Assembly (NCBI GenBank): GCA_017882505.1
Contig: JADGPJ010000025.1
Coordinates: 1 to 33,506, forward strand
Reading direction: 5' to 3'
Length of the DNA stretch: 33,506 nucleotides
Source: Solirubrobacterales bacterium
GTDB lineage: Bacteria; Actinomycetota; Thermoleophilia; Solirubrobacterales; 70-9
Part shown: positions 1-8,025 of the stretch, in pieces
How positions within the stretch are numbered: position 1 is the first letter of the stretch
Layout: each line of letters begins with the position of its first letter
Notes under the pieces: model-generated
Databases searched by the model: none
What the model was told of the DNA's origin: nothing
Seen by the model: the letters and a program-made list of their open reading frames with translations, nothing else
Translations under genes and position numbers: made by a program

Positions 1-1
1 A

Positions 2-766
2 TTAGGCGTCGGCCCGGAGCTTGGCGGAAAGAGCGGCGAACTCCGCGGGAGAAAGGGCCTCGGCCCGGGCGTCTTCGGGCAGCCCGAGCTCGGACAGCGC
101 CGCCCGCACCGGCGCCAGCGAGCCTTTGCGCCCGTGCTCGAGCGAGCGCGCCAGGGACTTGCGGCGGTGGGCGAAGGCGGCGCGGATCAGCGCCCGCGTC
201 GCCTCGTCCCCGCCGGGGCCGGTGCGGCGCAGCCGCAGGATCGCCGAGTCGACCCGGGGTCGCGGCCGGAAGACCGCGGGGTCGACCTTGCGGACCAGCT
301 CGACCTTGCAGGCGAGCTGGGCGACGACGCTCGGCGAACCGTAGGTGCGGCTGCCGGGCGCCGCCCGCAAGCGGTCGGCGATCTCGCGCTGGACCATCAC
401 CGTCCAGCTCGCCAGCGAGGGCAGCTTCTCGATCGTGCGCAGGATCAGCGGCGTCGCCACCGAGTAGGGCAGGTTGGCGACCATCGCCGTCGGTGCCGGC
501 TCGAAGGCGTCGAGATCGAGCTTCATCGCGTCGCCCCAGTGCAGGCTGACGTTGGGGAGCGCCGCGACCTCGGCCAGCGCCGGCTCCAGCCCGCGGTCGA
601 TCTCGACCGTGTGCAGGTGCGCCGCGACGGCGGCGAGCCGCTCGCTCAGGACCCCCTCCCCCGCCCCGACCTCGAGCACGACGTCGGCGGGCGAGAGCTC
701 GGCGTCGCGGACGATCGCGTCGAGCAGGTTGGGGTCGGCGAGGAAGTTCTGGCCGAGCCTGACCAA
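2..766 (-). CDS. rsmA: 16S rRNA dimethyladenosine transferase RsmA (KsgA)
   Basis: SAM-dependent methyltransferase that dimethylates two adjacent adenines in the 3'-terminal hairpin of 16S rRNA, a late step in 30S assembly. Seen in the 254-residue product: the opening GQNFL motif at residues 5-9, the SAM-binding motif VLEVGAGEG near residue 30, and the catalytic NLPY motif near residue 99. An Arg/Lys-rich C-terminal helical part follows. The start is TTG at 766, preceded by a G-rich stretch just after the tatD stop and only 9 bases from it, so the two genes are probably co-transcribed. The protein starts very close to the GQNFL motif, so the N-terminal tail is short for the family. The stop codon sits at the very edge of the window and the gene is complete. 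Confidence 0.95.
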   Translation of the reverse strand: MVRLGQNFLADPNLLDAIVRDAELSPADVVLEVGAGEGVLSERLAAVAAHLHTVEIDRGLEPALAEVAALPNVSLHWGDAMKLDLDAFEPAPTAMVANLPYSVATPLILRTIEKLPSLASWTVMVQREIADRLRAAPGSRTYGSPSVVAQLACKVELVRKVDPAVFRPRPRVDSAILRLRRTGPGGDEATRALIRAAFAHRRKSLARSLEHGRKGSLAPVRAALSELGLPEDARAEALSPAEFAALSAKLRADA

Positions 767-775
767 GACCGCCCC

Positions 776-1543
776 CTACCAGCCGAAGAGCGCGCGGGCG
801 TTGGCCTCGACCGTGCGCTCCAGCTGCTCGTAGGTGACGCCGCGCTCCGCGGCGACGACGGCGGCCGTCTCGACCACGTTGGCCGGCTCGTTGCGCTTGC
901 CGCGCATCGCCTGCGGCGAGAGGTACGGCGCGTCGGTCTCGACCAGGATGCGGTCCTCCGGGACCTTGGCGGCGGCGAAGCGGAGGTCCTTCGCGCTCGG
1001 GTAGGTGACGTTGCCGGCGAACGAGCAGTACCAGCCCCGCTCGGCCGCGTCGGCGACCCGCCGCGGCGCCGAGAAGCAGTGCAGGATCACGGTCTGGCCG
1101 GCCGCCCTGGCGTCGAGCGTGGCGAAGATCTCGTCGATCGCGGTGCTCTCGCCCTCGGAGTCGCGGGCGTGGATCACGATCGGCAGGTCGAGCTCCAGGG
1201 CGACCTCGATCTGGGCGGCGAAAGCGCGCCGCTGGTCGTCCGGGGAGGCGGTGTCGCGGTAGTAGTCGAGCCCGGTCTCGCCGATCGCCCGCACCTTCTC
1301 GTGGCCGCCGAGGCGAACGAGCTCGGCGGCGGCCGCGTCGTCGAACCCGGTCGCATCGTTGGGGTGGCGGCCGACCGTCGCGAAGACCGACGCGTTGCGC
1401 TCGGCGCCGGCGATCGCCCCTGCGTTCGTCTCCCCGTCGAGGCCGATGTTCAGCATCCGCCGCACCCCGGCCTCGGCCGCCGCCGCGATCAATTCGGCCT
1501 CCGGCTTCTCGCAGAGAAAGAGGTGGGTGTGGGAGTCGATCAT
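776..1543 (-). CDS. tatD: TatD family metal-dependent hydrolase (DNase)
   Basis: TIM-barrel amidohydrolase of the TatD/YcfH family, whose members act as metal-dependent 3'-5' exonucleases in DNA repair or RNA quality control. The 255-residue product shows the metal-binding DSHTHL at residues 3-8, GETGLDYYRD in the middle, HARD, HCFS and the C-terminal ETDAPYL followed by RGKRNEP. Full length for the family. It lies directly upstream of rsmA, 9 bases away, a common bacterial pairing. Upstream, a TAGGCT hexamer (1555-1560, minus strand) lies 11 bases before the ATG. It overlaps the -10 element of the divergent FMN enzyme. Confidence 0.93.
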   Translation of the reverse strand: MIDSHTHLFLCEKPEAELIAAAAEAGVRRMLNIGLDGETNAGAIAGAERNASVFATVGRHPNDATGFDDAAAAELVRLGGHEKVRAIGETGLDYYRDTASPDDQRRAFAAQIEVALELDLPIVIHARDSEGESTAIDEIFATLDARAAGQTVILHCFSAPRRVADAAERGWYCSFAGNVTYPSAKDLRFAAAKVPEDRILVETDAPYLSPQAMRGKRNEPANVVETAAVVAAERGVTYEQLERTVEANARALFGW

Positions 1544-1554
1544 CGGCGCCGCTC

Positions 1555-1564
1555 AGCCTATCCT
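1555..1564. promoter_or_regulatory. Overlapping divergent -10 elements (tatD / FMN enzyme)
   Basis: The plus strand reads TATCCT at 1559-1564, six bases before the ATG at 1571, so transcription would start at or next to the start codon. The minus strand reads TAGGCT at 1560-1555, 11 bases before the tatD ATG. The two hexamers share the TA at 1559-1560, so polymerase cannot occupy both at once. The intergenic gap is only 27 bases. Called from hexamer match and spacing alone; no clear -35 was seen on either side. Confidence 0.45.
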
Positions 1565-1570
1565 TGCCCG

Positions 1571-2731
1571 ATGGCGGACTTCGCCGACTACTACCGCGAG
1601 ATCTACCTGCGCGGGCTCGGCGGGGAGACGCCGTCGATCCCGGTCTCGATCGCCGAGCTCGAGCGCCGCGCCGTCGAGGCGATGGAGCCCCGGGCGGCCA
1701 ACTACGTCGGCGCCGGCGCCGGCAGCGAGGAGACGATGCGCGCCAACACCGAGGCCTTCCGGCGGCGGCGGATCGTGCCGCGGATGCTGCGCGACGTCTC
1801 CGAGCGTGACCTCGCGACGACCGTGCTGGGGACGGCGATGACGGCACCGCTGATGCTGGCGCCTATCGGCGTCCAGAGGATTCTGCACGAGGACGGGGAG
1901 TTGGCCAGCGCCCGCGCTGCGGCGGCGCTCGGCACGCCGATGATCGCCAGCACCGCCTCGCACTTCACGCTGGAGGAGATCGCCGCGGCCGGCGGCGACG
2001 CTCCGCGCTGGTTCCAGCTCTACTGGGCCAACGACCGCGACCTGGTCGAGAGCTTCGTCGGCCGCGCCGAGCGCGCTGACTACGGCGCGATCGTCGTCAC
2101 CGTCGACACCTTCATTCCCGGCTGGAAGCCGCGCGATCTGCAGCAGGCCTGGCTGCCGTTCCTCAACGGAATGGGCGTCGCCAACTACTTCGAGGACCCG
2201 GTCTTCCGCGCCGGGCTCGAGGAGACGCCGGAGGAGAACCAGGGCGCCGCCACCGGCCACTTCCTCAGCATCCAGGCCAACCCCTCGCTGAACTGGGGCG
2301 ACCTCGCGGAGCTGCGCGAGATGACCTCGTTGCCGATCCTGCTGAAGGGGATCCAGCACGTCGAGGACGCCCGCGAGGCGGCCCGGAGGGGAATCGACGG
2401 CGTCGTCGTCTCCAATCACGGCGGCCGCCAGGTCGACGGCGCCCTCGCCTCTCTCGACGCGCTGCCGGAGATCGCCGCGGCGGTCGGCGACGAGCTCGCG
2501 GTGCTGCTCGACAGCGGCGTCCGCGGCGGCGCCGACGTGTTGAAGGCGCTCGCGCTCGGCGCCGACGCGGTCTGCCTCGGCCGCCCCTACATCTGGGGCC
2601 TGGCGCTGGAGGGTCAGGGCGGGGTCGAAACGGTGCTGAAGATGGTCCTCGCCGAGCTCGACCTGACGATGGCGCTCTGCGGCCTCACCAAGCCCGACCA
2701 GCTCGGCGCCGACTGCCTCGCCGCCGAATGA
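1571..2731 (+). CDS. FMN-dependent alpha-hydroxy acid oxidase (lactate 2-monooxygenase-like)
   Basis: Member of the FMN-dependent alpha-hydroxy acid dehydrogenase family (TIM barrel), which oxidises L-2-hydroxy acids such as lactate. In the 386-residue product, LMLAPIG near residue 95, the lysine in ILLKGIQH (K259), the catalytic histidine motif SNHGGRQVDG (281-290) and a following DSGVRGG with GRPYIWGLA phosphate-binding end are all present. The long insert around residues 188-225 (PFLNGMGVANYF) resembles lactate 2-monooxygenases more than glycolate or mandelate enzymes. The exact substrate is inferred. The reading frame stays open for about 1.4 kb upstream, but the real start is ATG 1571, because homology begins there and a TATCCT element sits six bases before it. 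It converges with metG. Confidence 0.88.
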   Translation: MADFADYYREIYLRGLGGETPSIPVSIAELERRAVEAMEPRAANYVGAGAGSEETMRANTEAFRRRRIVPRMLRDVSERDLATTVLGTAMTAPLMLAPIGVQRILHEDGELASARAAAALGTPMIASTASHFTLEEIAAAGGDAPRWFQLYWANDRDLVESFVGRAERADYGAIVVTVDTFIPGWKPRDLQQAWLPFLNGMGVANYFEDPVFRAGLEETPEENQGAATGHFLSIQANPSLNWGDLAELREMTSLPILLKGIQHVEDAREAARRGIDGVVVSNHGGRQVDGALASLDALPEIAAAVGDELAVLLDSGVRGGADVLKALALGADAVCLGRPYIWGLALEGQGGVETVLKMVLAELDLTMALCGLTKPDQLGADCLAAE

Positions 2732-2734
2732 TCG

Positions 2735-2775
2735 CGCGGTTCTTTTTGCACGTCTTTCGTGCTTAAGGAACCGCG
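2735..2775. terminator. Bidirectional hairpin between convergent genes
   Basis: CGCGGTTC (2735-2742) pairs with GAACCGCG (2768-2775). Inside, GCACG (2748-2752) pairs with CGTGC (2758-2762) around a TCTTT loop, and T/A bases in the internal segment extend the stem. The structure fills most of the 48 bases between the convergent FMN enzyme and metG stops. There is no long T-tract on either side, so its efficiency as an intrinsic terminator is uncertain. Confidence 0.6.
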
Positions 2776-2779
2776 GGCG

Positions 2780-4279
2780 CTAGCTGTCGATCCTCGGGAA
2801 GAGCGCGGGGATCCGCTCGACGCTCTGGCCGCCGGGTCGGGAGCCGAGCTCGGCCAGCGCCCGGCCCTCTTCGCCGAGCGCGGTGAGCAGCGTCTCGCTG
2901 CTGCGCGGCAGGTAGGGAACGAGCAGCAGCGTCGTCACTCGGATGCCCTCGACGAGGTTGTAGAGGACTTCGTCGAGGCGCTCCGGATCGGCCTCGTCCT
3001 TGGCCAGCACCCACGGCTGCGACTCCTCGACGAAGCGATTGAGGCGGCGGACCAGCTTCCAGGCCTCCTCCAGCGCCTGGGTCAGCTCGGCCCGGTCGAG
3101 CAGCTCGCTGAAGCGCGGCACGACCCCTTCGAAGTCTTCGGCGAGGGTGGCGTCGACGGCGGCGATCGGAACGGTGCCGTCGCGGTAGCGCTCGACCATC
3201 GCCAGCACCCGGCTGGCGAGGTTGCCGTAGTCGTTGGCGAGCTCGGTCTCGTAGCGGGCCTCGAAGCCGGCGGTCGAGATCGAGCCGTCCTGGCCGAAGC
3301 TGACCTCGCGGAAGCAGTAGTAGCGCAGCGCGTCGGAGCCGAAGCGGTCGATCACATCGAACGGGTCGAGCACGTTGCCGAGCGACTTCGACATCTTTTT
3401 CTCGCCCATCAGCAGGTAGCCGTGGATCGCCATCCGCCGCGGCGGCTCGAGGTCGGCGGCCATGCAGAGGGCGGGCCAGATCACCGCGTGGAACTTGAGG
3501 ATGTCCTTCGCCATCACGTGCAGGCTGGCCGGCCAGAAGCGCTCGGTCAGATCCTCCCCCTCGCGGGCGAAGGTCAGCGCCGTGACGTAGTTGAGGAGGG
3601 CGTCGAACCAGACGTACATCCGCTGCTCCTGGTCCCAGGGCAGCCGCATCCCCCATTTCAGCTTCGGCCGCGAGAGCGAGACGTCCTCCAGCCCCTGCTT
3701 GATGAACGAGACCGCCTCATTGCGGCGGAAGTCGGGGACGACGAAGTCCGGTCGTTCCTCGTAGAGGCCTTCGAGCTGCCCCTGGAAGGCCGAGAGGCGG
3801 AAGAACCAGTTCTCCTCACGTTCTTTCTCGAGCGGGATCTCATGGATCGGGCAGGTGTTCCCGGGGCCGAGCTCGCGCTCGGTTTTGAAGTCGGCGCAGC
3901 GCGGGCAGTACCAGCCTTCGTAGACGCCCTTGTTGACCCAGCCGTTGTCGTAAACCCGCTGCATGATCGTCGCCACCTGCTCCGCGTGGCGGGGATCGGA
4001 GGTGCGGATGAAGAAGTCGTTGGTGACGTCGATGATCGGCATCAGCGCCTCGAACTTGGCGGCGTTGCGATCGGCCAGCTCCTGCGGCGAGATCCCCTCG
4101 CGCTCGGCCGCGGTCTCGATCGGCTCGCCGTGCTCGTCGGTGCCGGTGAGGAAGAAGACGTCCTCGCCCCGTTGGCGCATGTGACGGGCAAGGACGTCGG
4201 CCGCCATCGTCGAGTAGGCGTGGCCGAGGTGCGGCTCGGCGTTGACGTAGTAGATCGGGGTGGTGATGTAGTAGCTCAT
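2780..4279 (-). CDS. metG: Methionyl-tRNA synthetase
   Basis: Class I aminoacyl-tRNA synthetase charging tRNA-Met. The 499-residue product has the HIGH-type motif HLGH at residues 17-20 and KMSKS at 295-299. A single zinc knuckle is formed by C125, C128, C143 and H146 (CPRC...CPIH). The anticodon-binding helical region follows. It ends near residue 499 without the C-terminal tRNA-binding (EMAP-like) domain of longer enzymes, the compact bacterial form. It starts at ATG 4279, 29 bases after rsmI ends, and looks like the last gene of a ROK kinase-rsmI-metG operon. Confidence 0.96.
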   Translation of the reverse strand: MSYYITTPIYYVNAEPHLGHAYSTMAADVLARHMRQRGEDVFFLTGTDEHGEPIETAAEREGISPQELADRNAAKFEALMPIIDVTNDFFIRTSDPRHAEQVATIMQRVYDNGWVNKGVYEGWYCPRCADFKTERELGPGNTCPIHEIPLEKEREENWFFRLSAFQGQLEGLYEERPDFVVPDFRRNEAVSFIKQGLEDVSLSRPKLKWGMRLPWDQEQRMYVWFDALLNYVTALTFAREGEDLTERFWPASLHVMAKDILKFHAVIWPALCMAADLEPPRRMAIHGYLLMGEKKMSKSLGNVLDPFDVIDRFGSDALRYYCFREVSFGQDGSISTAGFEARYETELANDYGNLASRVLAMVERYRDGTVPIAAVDATLAEDFEGVVPRFSELLDRAELTQALEEAWKLVRRLNRFVEESQPWVLAKDEADPERLDEVLYNLVEGIRVTTLLLVPYLPRSSETLLTALGEEGRALAELGSRPGGQSVERIPALFPRIDS

Positions 4280-4308
4280 CGCTGGTACCCCACGTTAGGG
4301 AGGTGGCG

Positions 4309-5136
4309 CTAGCGCCGCGCCTCGCGCCCGGTCAGGGCTTTGTAGAGGTCGTTGGCGCGGGTCCCGGTCAGCGCCGCGACGACGCTCGCGGCGGCCCGCG
4401 GTCGGGCGCCGGACTGGACCAGGTGGCGCAGCGCGTCGACCGCGAAACCGACGTCTTTGTCGTGCTCGTTCGAGGCGGCCGGGCCGATCACGAGCACGAT
4501 CTCGCCCTTGACGTCGCCGCGGAAGCGCCGCGCCAGCTCGCCCAGCGAGCCCCGGGCGACTTCCTCGTGCATCTTCGTCAGCTCGCGGCAGACCGCCGCC
4601 TCGCGGTCGGGCGCGAGCGAGGCGAGCGCCGCCAGCGACTCGCCGACGCGGCGCGGCGACTCGAAGGCGACGACGGTCTCGGTCGAGCGCAGCACCCGCT
4701 CCATCTCGCCGGCTCGCCGCGGCAGGAAGCCCTCGAAGCGCCAGCGGTCCGTCGGCAGCCCTGAGACGACCAGCGCCACCGGCACCACCGAGGGCCCGGG
4801 CAGCACCGTCACCTCGAGGTCGCGGTCGATGCAACGGCGGATCAGCTTGTAGCCGGGGTCGGATATCGTCGGCATGCCGGCGTCCGAGACGAGGGCGACG
4901 ACTTCGCCGCGCTCGATCCGCTGTGCCAGCTCGGTCGCCCGCGCGGTTTCGTTGCCCTCGTGGTTGGAGACGAGCCGCGGCGCCGGCCGGATGCCGAGCT
5001 TGTCGAGCAGCGAGCCGGTCCGCCGCGTGTCCTCGCAGGCGATGAAGTCGGCGCTGACCAGGGCCTCGCGGACCCGGGGGGTGACGTCGTCGAGGTTGCC
5101 GATCGGGGTTGGGCAGACGACCAGCCTCCCCGCCAT
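4309..5136 (-). CDS. rsmI: 16S rRNA 2'-O-methyltransferase RsmI
   Basis: Tetrapyrrole-methylase-fold SAM enzyme that 2'-O-methylates C1402 of 16S rRNA in the ribosomal P site. The 275-residue product opens with LVVCPTPIGNLDDVTPR. It carries ACEDTRRTG near residue 33, LVSDAGMPTISDPG near residue 82 and VLPGPS near residue 111, all conserved in RsmI. The C-terminal helical tail is typical. The ATG at 5136 shares one base with the stop of the upstream ROK kinase gene (TGATG), which points to translational coupling. Confidence 0.95.
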   Translation of the reverse strand: MAGRLVVCPTPIGNLDDVTPRVREALVSADFIACEDTRRTGSLLDKLGIRPAPRLVSNHEGNETARATELAQRIERGEVVALVSDAGMPTISDPGYKLIRRCIDRDLEVTVLPGPSVVPVALVVSGLPTDRWRFEGFLPRRAGEMERVLRSTETVVAFESPRRVGESLAALASLAPDREAAVCRELTKMHEEVARGSLGELARRFRGDVKGEIVLVIGPAASNEHDKDVGFAVDALRHLVQSGARPRAAASVVAALTGTRANDLYKALTGREARR

Positions 5137-6095
5137 CAGCTGCCCACCTTCTCGAGTTCGGTCCGCGCCATAGCGGCGGCGCCGATCATCCCGGCGTCGT
5201 TGCCGAGGGTCGCTTCCAGGATCGGAGTCTTGTTCATCGGGTTCAGCGCCCGCTCGCGGACCTCGCGACGAACCGGGTCGAGCAGCAGGTCGCCGGCCGC
5301 GATCACGCCGCCGCCGACGACGATCGCGTCGGGCTGGAAGATGTTGGCGAAGCTCGAGCAGGCGACGCCGAGCCGGCTGCCGATCAACCCGAAGACGCCG
5401 ACCGCGGTCTCGTCGCCGTCGATCGCGGCGACGGTGACCGCCTTGCCGTCGATCTTCTCCCCCGCCGCCAACAGCTTCCCGAGCGCCGAGTCCGGCGAGC
5501 TTTCCGCCGCGGCCAGTCCCTCGCGCCCCAGCGCCGTCCCCGACGCGAGCGCCTCGACGCAGCCGTGGTTGGGGCAGTTGCCCTGACAGGGAGGGCCGTC
5601 GGCCTGGATCACGGTGTGGCCGAGCTCGGCGCCGGCGCCGGTGGCGCCGCGGTAGACCTCGCCGCCGAGGATCAGGCCGCCGCCGATCCCGGTGCCGATC
5701 GTCAGCATCACGACGTTGGGTTTCCCGGTCGCGGCTCCGAACAGGTACTCGGCCAGCGCCGCGACGTTGGCGTCGTTGTCGACGAAGACGGGAAGGCCTA
5801 CGCGCTCGCTGATCAGGTCGCGGATCGGCAGGTCTTCGAGGGGCAGGTTGACCGCCGAGACGGCGATGCCGCGATCGTGATCCATCGTCGCCGGAATGCC
5901 GAGGCCCACCGCAGTCGCGTCGGGCCGCGCTTCGCGCGCCTCGCTGACCTCGCGGACCAGCAGCTCGACCAGCTCGTCCTCGCTCTGCCCGGTCGAGGCC
6001 TCGCGACTCTCCCAGAGGGTTTCGGTGCCGTCGAGGACCCCGACGAGCATCTTCGTCCCCCCCAGGTCGACCCCGATCGTCTCGCTTGTTCTCAC
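5136..6095 (-). CDS. ROK family sugar kinase (glucokinase-like)
   Basis: Cytosolic ROK-family kinase, probably phosphorylating glucose with ATP. In the 319 residues: the phosphate-binding motif DLGGTK at 10-15, the catalytic NDAN motif (Asp108), GTGIGGG near residue 134, and the ROK zinc site with H160 and the cysteines C170, C174 and C179 in CQGNCPNHGCVE. This is a variant of the usual CxCGxxGCxE, with a wider gap between the first two cysteines. There is no N-terminal DNA-binding domain, so it is a kinase and not a repressor. The start is GTG 6095; no clear ribosome binding site precedes it. First gene of the run ROK-rsmI-metG; the link between a sugar kinase and translation genes is not obvious. 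Confidence 0.88.
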   Translation of the reverse strand: MRTSETIGVDLGGTKMLVGVLDGTETLWESREASTGQSEDELVELLVREVSEAREARPDATAVGLGIPATMDHDRGIAVSAVNLPLEDLPIRDLISERVGLPVFVDNDANVAALAEYLFGAATGKPNVVMLTIGTGIGGGLILGGEVYRGATGAGAELGHTVIQADGPPCQGNCPNHGCVEALASGTALGREGLAAAESSPDSALGKLLAAGEKIDGKAVTVAAIDGDETAVGVFGLIGSRLGVACSSFANIFQPDAIVVGGGVIAAGDLLLDPVRREVRERALNPMNKTPILEATLGNDAGMIGAAAMARTELEKVGS

Positions 6096-6137
6096 GAGCG
6101 CTTGGGGGCTGGAAGGCGGTCGACCGAATGCATCGGA

Positions 6138-6148
6138 GCTAGGCTAGC
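6138..6148 (-). promoter_or_regulatory. Candidate promoter/operator of the ROK-rsmI-metG operon
   Basis: The perfect palindrome GCTAG-G-CTAGC (6138-6148) contains a minus-strand TAGCCT hexamer (6146-6141) that could serve as a -10 element. This would give a leader of roughly 40 bases before the GTG at 6095. Palindrome and hexamer are seen; the function is inferred, and no -35 was recognised. Confidence 0.3.
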
Positions 6149-6405
6149 CGGGTCTCGAGCTGGAGGGCCGGTCCGCCGAAGCCAACGCGCCGAACGGCAA
6201 TTTGCCTTTCATCCACGCTCCGCGACGCGAGCGATGCTTCGGCCGATCAACCCCACGATCGGTGCATAGGCCATCGCCGCGACAGACCGGGGAAGCGCGG
6301 AGTCCTCCACCCCCTGCTCGATCCGTGAGCCTCCGCCCGCGGCGGAGCGGACGACTTGGCGGACCGCCAGCCCCGCCACCCGCGTTTCACGGTCCACTCA
6401 AGAGG
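6149..6405. other. Intergenic region with two hairpins, no gene recognised
   Basis: About 260 bases between the ROK operon promoter and the LytR-family gene. Two perfect inverted repeats are seen: CCGATC/GATCGG with an 8-base loop (6243-6262) and CTCCGCC/GGCGGAG with a 3-base loop (6331-6347). Open frames cross it but are short, of unusual composition and unsupported by any motif. It could hold a small RNA or a long regulatory leader; I see no direct sign of either. Confidence 0.4.
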
Positions 6406-6411
6406 ATGGGC

Positions 6412-6417
6412 TACGGT
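6412..6417 (+). promoter_or_regulatory. Candidate -10 element of the LytR-family gene
   Basis: TACGGT at 6412-6417 followed by TCT is the same ten-base string (CTACGGTTCT) found just before the glycyl-tRNA synthetase start. The ATG at 6430 would then have a leader of only about 6 bases. This favours ATG 6430 over the in-frame ATG at 6406, which lies upstream of the hexamer. Confidence 0.4.
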
Positions 6418-6429
6418 TCTAGCCCTTTT

Positions 6430-7656
6430 ATGCCCGACGATGATGAGCAGCGCCCCAACGGGCCGCCCGACTACCGCGTCTACCGGTCCCGTAGAGGCTT
6501 CTTCTCGCGCCTAAAATCGGCCGATCTGTCCGGTCTGCGGGACCGTGCGAAGCTGCCTTCACGCCGCCCCAAGGGCGACAAGGAGCCCGGCCGCGAGCGA
6601 CCGCGGCGACAGCGGACGGGCCTGAAGCGGGCGCTCAAATGGGTCGGGTTCGCAGCCTTGGGATGGATCTTGCTGAGCTTTCTCGCCTTCGCCGTCTCCG
6701 CCCAGCTGCAGTCGTTCAAGCTCTCCGGGGAAGTCAGCAACGCGCTGCACGGCAACCCCTTCCTGCTCCCCAGCGCGCAGACGATCCTCGTCCTCGGCAC
6801 CGACGCGCGTCCACCAGACACCAAGGAACCCGGCGCCGCCCCGTCGCAGAAGTGCTTCGACCAGCAAGCCGCCGGCGACGCCCCCCACGACGGCTGCTCG
6901 CAGGGGCAGTTCCGCGCCGACACGCTGATGCTGATCCGGGCCGGCGGCGGCACCTTCAACAAACTCTCGATCCCCCGTGACAGCTACGCCGAAATCCCCG
7001 GCCAGGCGCCGCAGAAAATCAACGCCGCCTTCGCCTTCGGCGGCGCCGCGCTGCAGATCAAGACGATCGAAAAGTTCCTCGGGATCCAGATCGACCACGT
7101 CGCGATCGTCGACTTCACCGGCTTCGAAAAGCTGATCGACGCCGTCGGCGGGGTCGAAGTCAATGTGCCCAACAAGCTCTGCGCCGACATCTCCGGCGGC
7201 GCCGGACACGGCCAGGGCGGCGTCACCCTGCGCCTGCACAAGGGGGAGAACACGCTCGACGGCGAAAAGGCGCTCGCCTACTCGCGAGTCCGCGAGCCGA
7301 GCGAATGCCCGGGCCCCGGCAAGAGCGCCTACACCCTCGGCTACAGCGACTTCAACCGAGCCAAAGCTCAGCAGGCGGTGATCAACGGGGTCAAGGGCCG
7401 CCTCACCGACATCTCCCGCCTTCCGTACAACTTCATCAAGGGCCCGATCATCGGCTGGGACGCGCCGAAAGCCTTCATCAGCGACATGGGCTTCTTCACG
7501 ATGCCGCAGCTGATCCTCGCCGCCGGAATCGGCGGCAGCGCCCCGACCAACGTCCTCTGCGGATCGCCGAAGGCGGGCTGCGGGATCGGCCCCGAAGGCA
7601 GCGTCGAAGTGCCGGAGTCGGTCCGCCGCGCGGCCGTCAAGCGCTTCCTCGGCTGA
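6430..7656 (+). CDS. LytR-CpsA-Psr (LCP) family cell wall transferase
   Basis: Membrane-anchored LCP enzyme. The family attaches wall polymers (teichoic acids, arabinogalactan or capsule) from lipid carriers to peptidoglycan. From ATG 6430 the product has 408 residues: a charged cytoplasmic N-terminus rich in Arg and Pro (1-69), one transmembrane helix (about 70-92), then the extracytoplasmic LCP domain. Conserved acidic/Arg residues appear in ILVLGTDARP (119-128), FRADTLMLIR, LSIPRDSY and a late LAYSRVREP. Several cysteines in the domain (for example in QKCFDQ, DGCSQ, NKLCAD) may form disulfides. The C-terminus ends soon after the domain, without a LytR_C extension. It converges with the FmdB-like gene, stops only 3 bases apart. 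Confidence 0.9.
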   Translation: MPDDDEQRPNGPPDYRVYRSRRGFFSRLKSADLSGLRDRAKLPSRRPKGDKEPGRERPRRQRTGLKRALKWVGFAALGWILLSFLAFAVSAQLQSFKLSGEVSNALHGNPFLLPSAQTILVLGTDARPPDTKEPGAAPSQKCFDQQAAGDAPHDGCSQGQFRADTLMLIRAGGGTFNKLSIPRDSYAEIPGQAPQKINAAFAFGGAALQIKTIEKFLGIQIDHVAIVDFTGFEKLIDAVGGVEVNVPNKLCADISGGAGHGQGGVTLRLHKGENTLDGEKALAYSRVREPSECPGPGKSAYTLGYSDFNRAKAQQAVINGVKGRLTDISRLPYNFIKGPIIGWDAPKAFISDMGFFTMPQLILAAGIGGSAPTNVLCGSPKAGCGIGPEGSVEVPESVRRAAVKRFLG

Positions 7657-7659
7657 GGA

Positions 7660-7989
7660 TCAGTCGCCGGCGGTCGAAGCGGCCGGCTTCGACTCGCTCG
7701 ACTTCGACTCGCTCTTCTTCGAGTCCGAGGAGCCGGAGTCCGAGCTTTTGGACTCGCCCGAGCCCTCGCCTGAGGAGCCGTTGCCCTCCACCGAGGAACC
7801 GCCACCTTTCTTCTTTTTCCCGTAGTCGGTGTTGTAGAAGCCGGAGCCCTTGAAGTGGACCGCCGGGGAGTGCAGAACGCGCACCGCGGGGGCGCCGCAC
7901 TCCTGGCACTCGGTCAGCGCCTCGTCGGTCATCCTCTGCATCACGTCGAAGACGTGGCCGTTCTCGCATTTGTACTCGTAGATGGGCAC
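7660..7989 (-). CDS. FmdB family zinc ribbon protein with Ser/Lys-rich tail
   Basis: Small putative regulatory/zinc-binding protein of the FmdB family (function poorly known). From GTG 7989 it has 109 residues. It starts MPIYEYKCENGH, has a second knuckle CQECG at 28-32 and the family end motif HFKGSGFYNTDYGKK near 45-59. The first knuckle reads C8-ENG-H12 instead of CxxC, so one cysteine is replaced or a histidine serves as ligand. Residues 61-109 are a low-complexity tail of Ser, Gly, Lys, Glu and Asp, likely disordered. The gene is divergent from glycyl-tRNA synthetase with a 36-base gap. A GATAAT hexamer (8005-8000, minus) lies 10 bases before the GTG. Confidence 0.85.
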   Translation of the reverse strand: MPIYEYKCENGHVFDVMQRMTDEALTECQECGAPAVRVLHSPAVHFKGSGFYNTDYGKKKKGGGSSVEGNGSSGEGSGESKSSDSGSSDSKKSESKSSESKPAASTAGD

Positions 7990-8013
7990 GGCGTGCGTGA
8001 TTATCGCAGCCGC

Positions 8014-8019
8014 TACGGT
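8014..8019 (+). promoter_or_regulatory. -10 element of leaderless glycyl-tRNA synthetase gene
   Basis: TACGGT at 8014-8019 lies exactly six bases before ATG 8026, so the transcript would begin at or next to the start codon. No Shine-Dalgarno sequence is present in the six-base gap. Confidence 0.45.
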
Positions 8020-8025
8020 TCTGCC

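Noticed and set aside
134-1570. Open frame continuing upstream of the FMN enzyme, adding over 470 residues
   Set aside because: It runs antisense through rsmA and tatD, is rich in Arg, Asp and Gly of the type produced by reading the complementary strand of GC-rich genes, and shows no motif. Homology begins at ATG 1571.
2759-4312. 517-residue open frame on the plus strand opposite metG
   Set aside because: Composition (Arg, Glu, Val, His, Leu strings without motifs) is that of a shadow frame. metG on the other strand has full-length homology.
6209-6272. Short hydrophobic frame (MAYAPIVGLIGRSIARVAERG) on the minus strand of the intergenic region
   Set aside because: Only about 21 residues, no ribosome binding site, no known family. 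It overlaps a hairpin region and is not supported.
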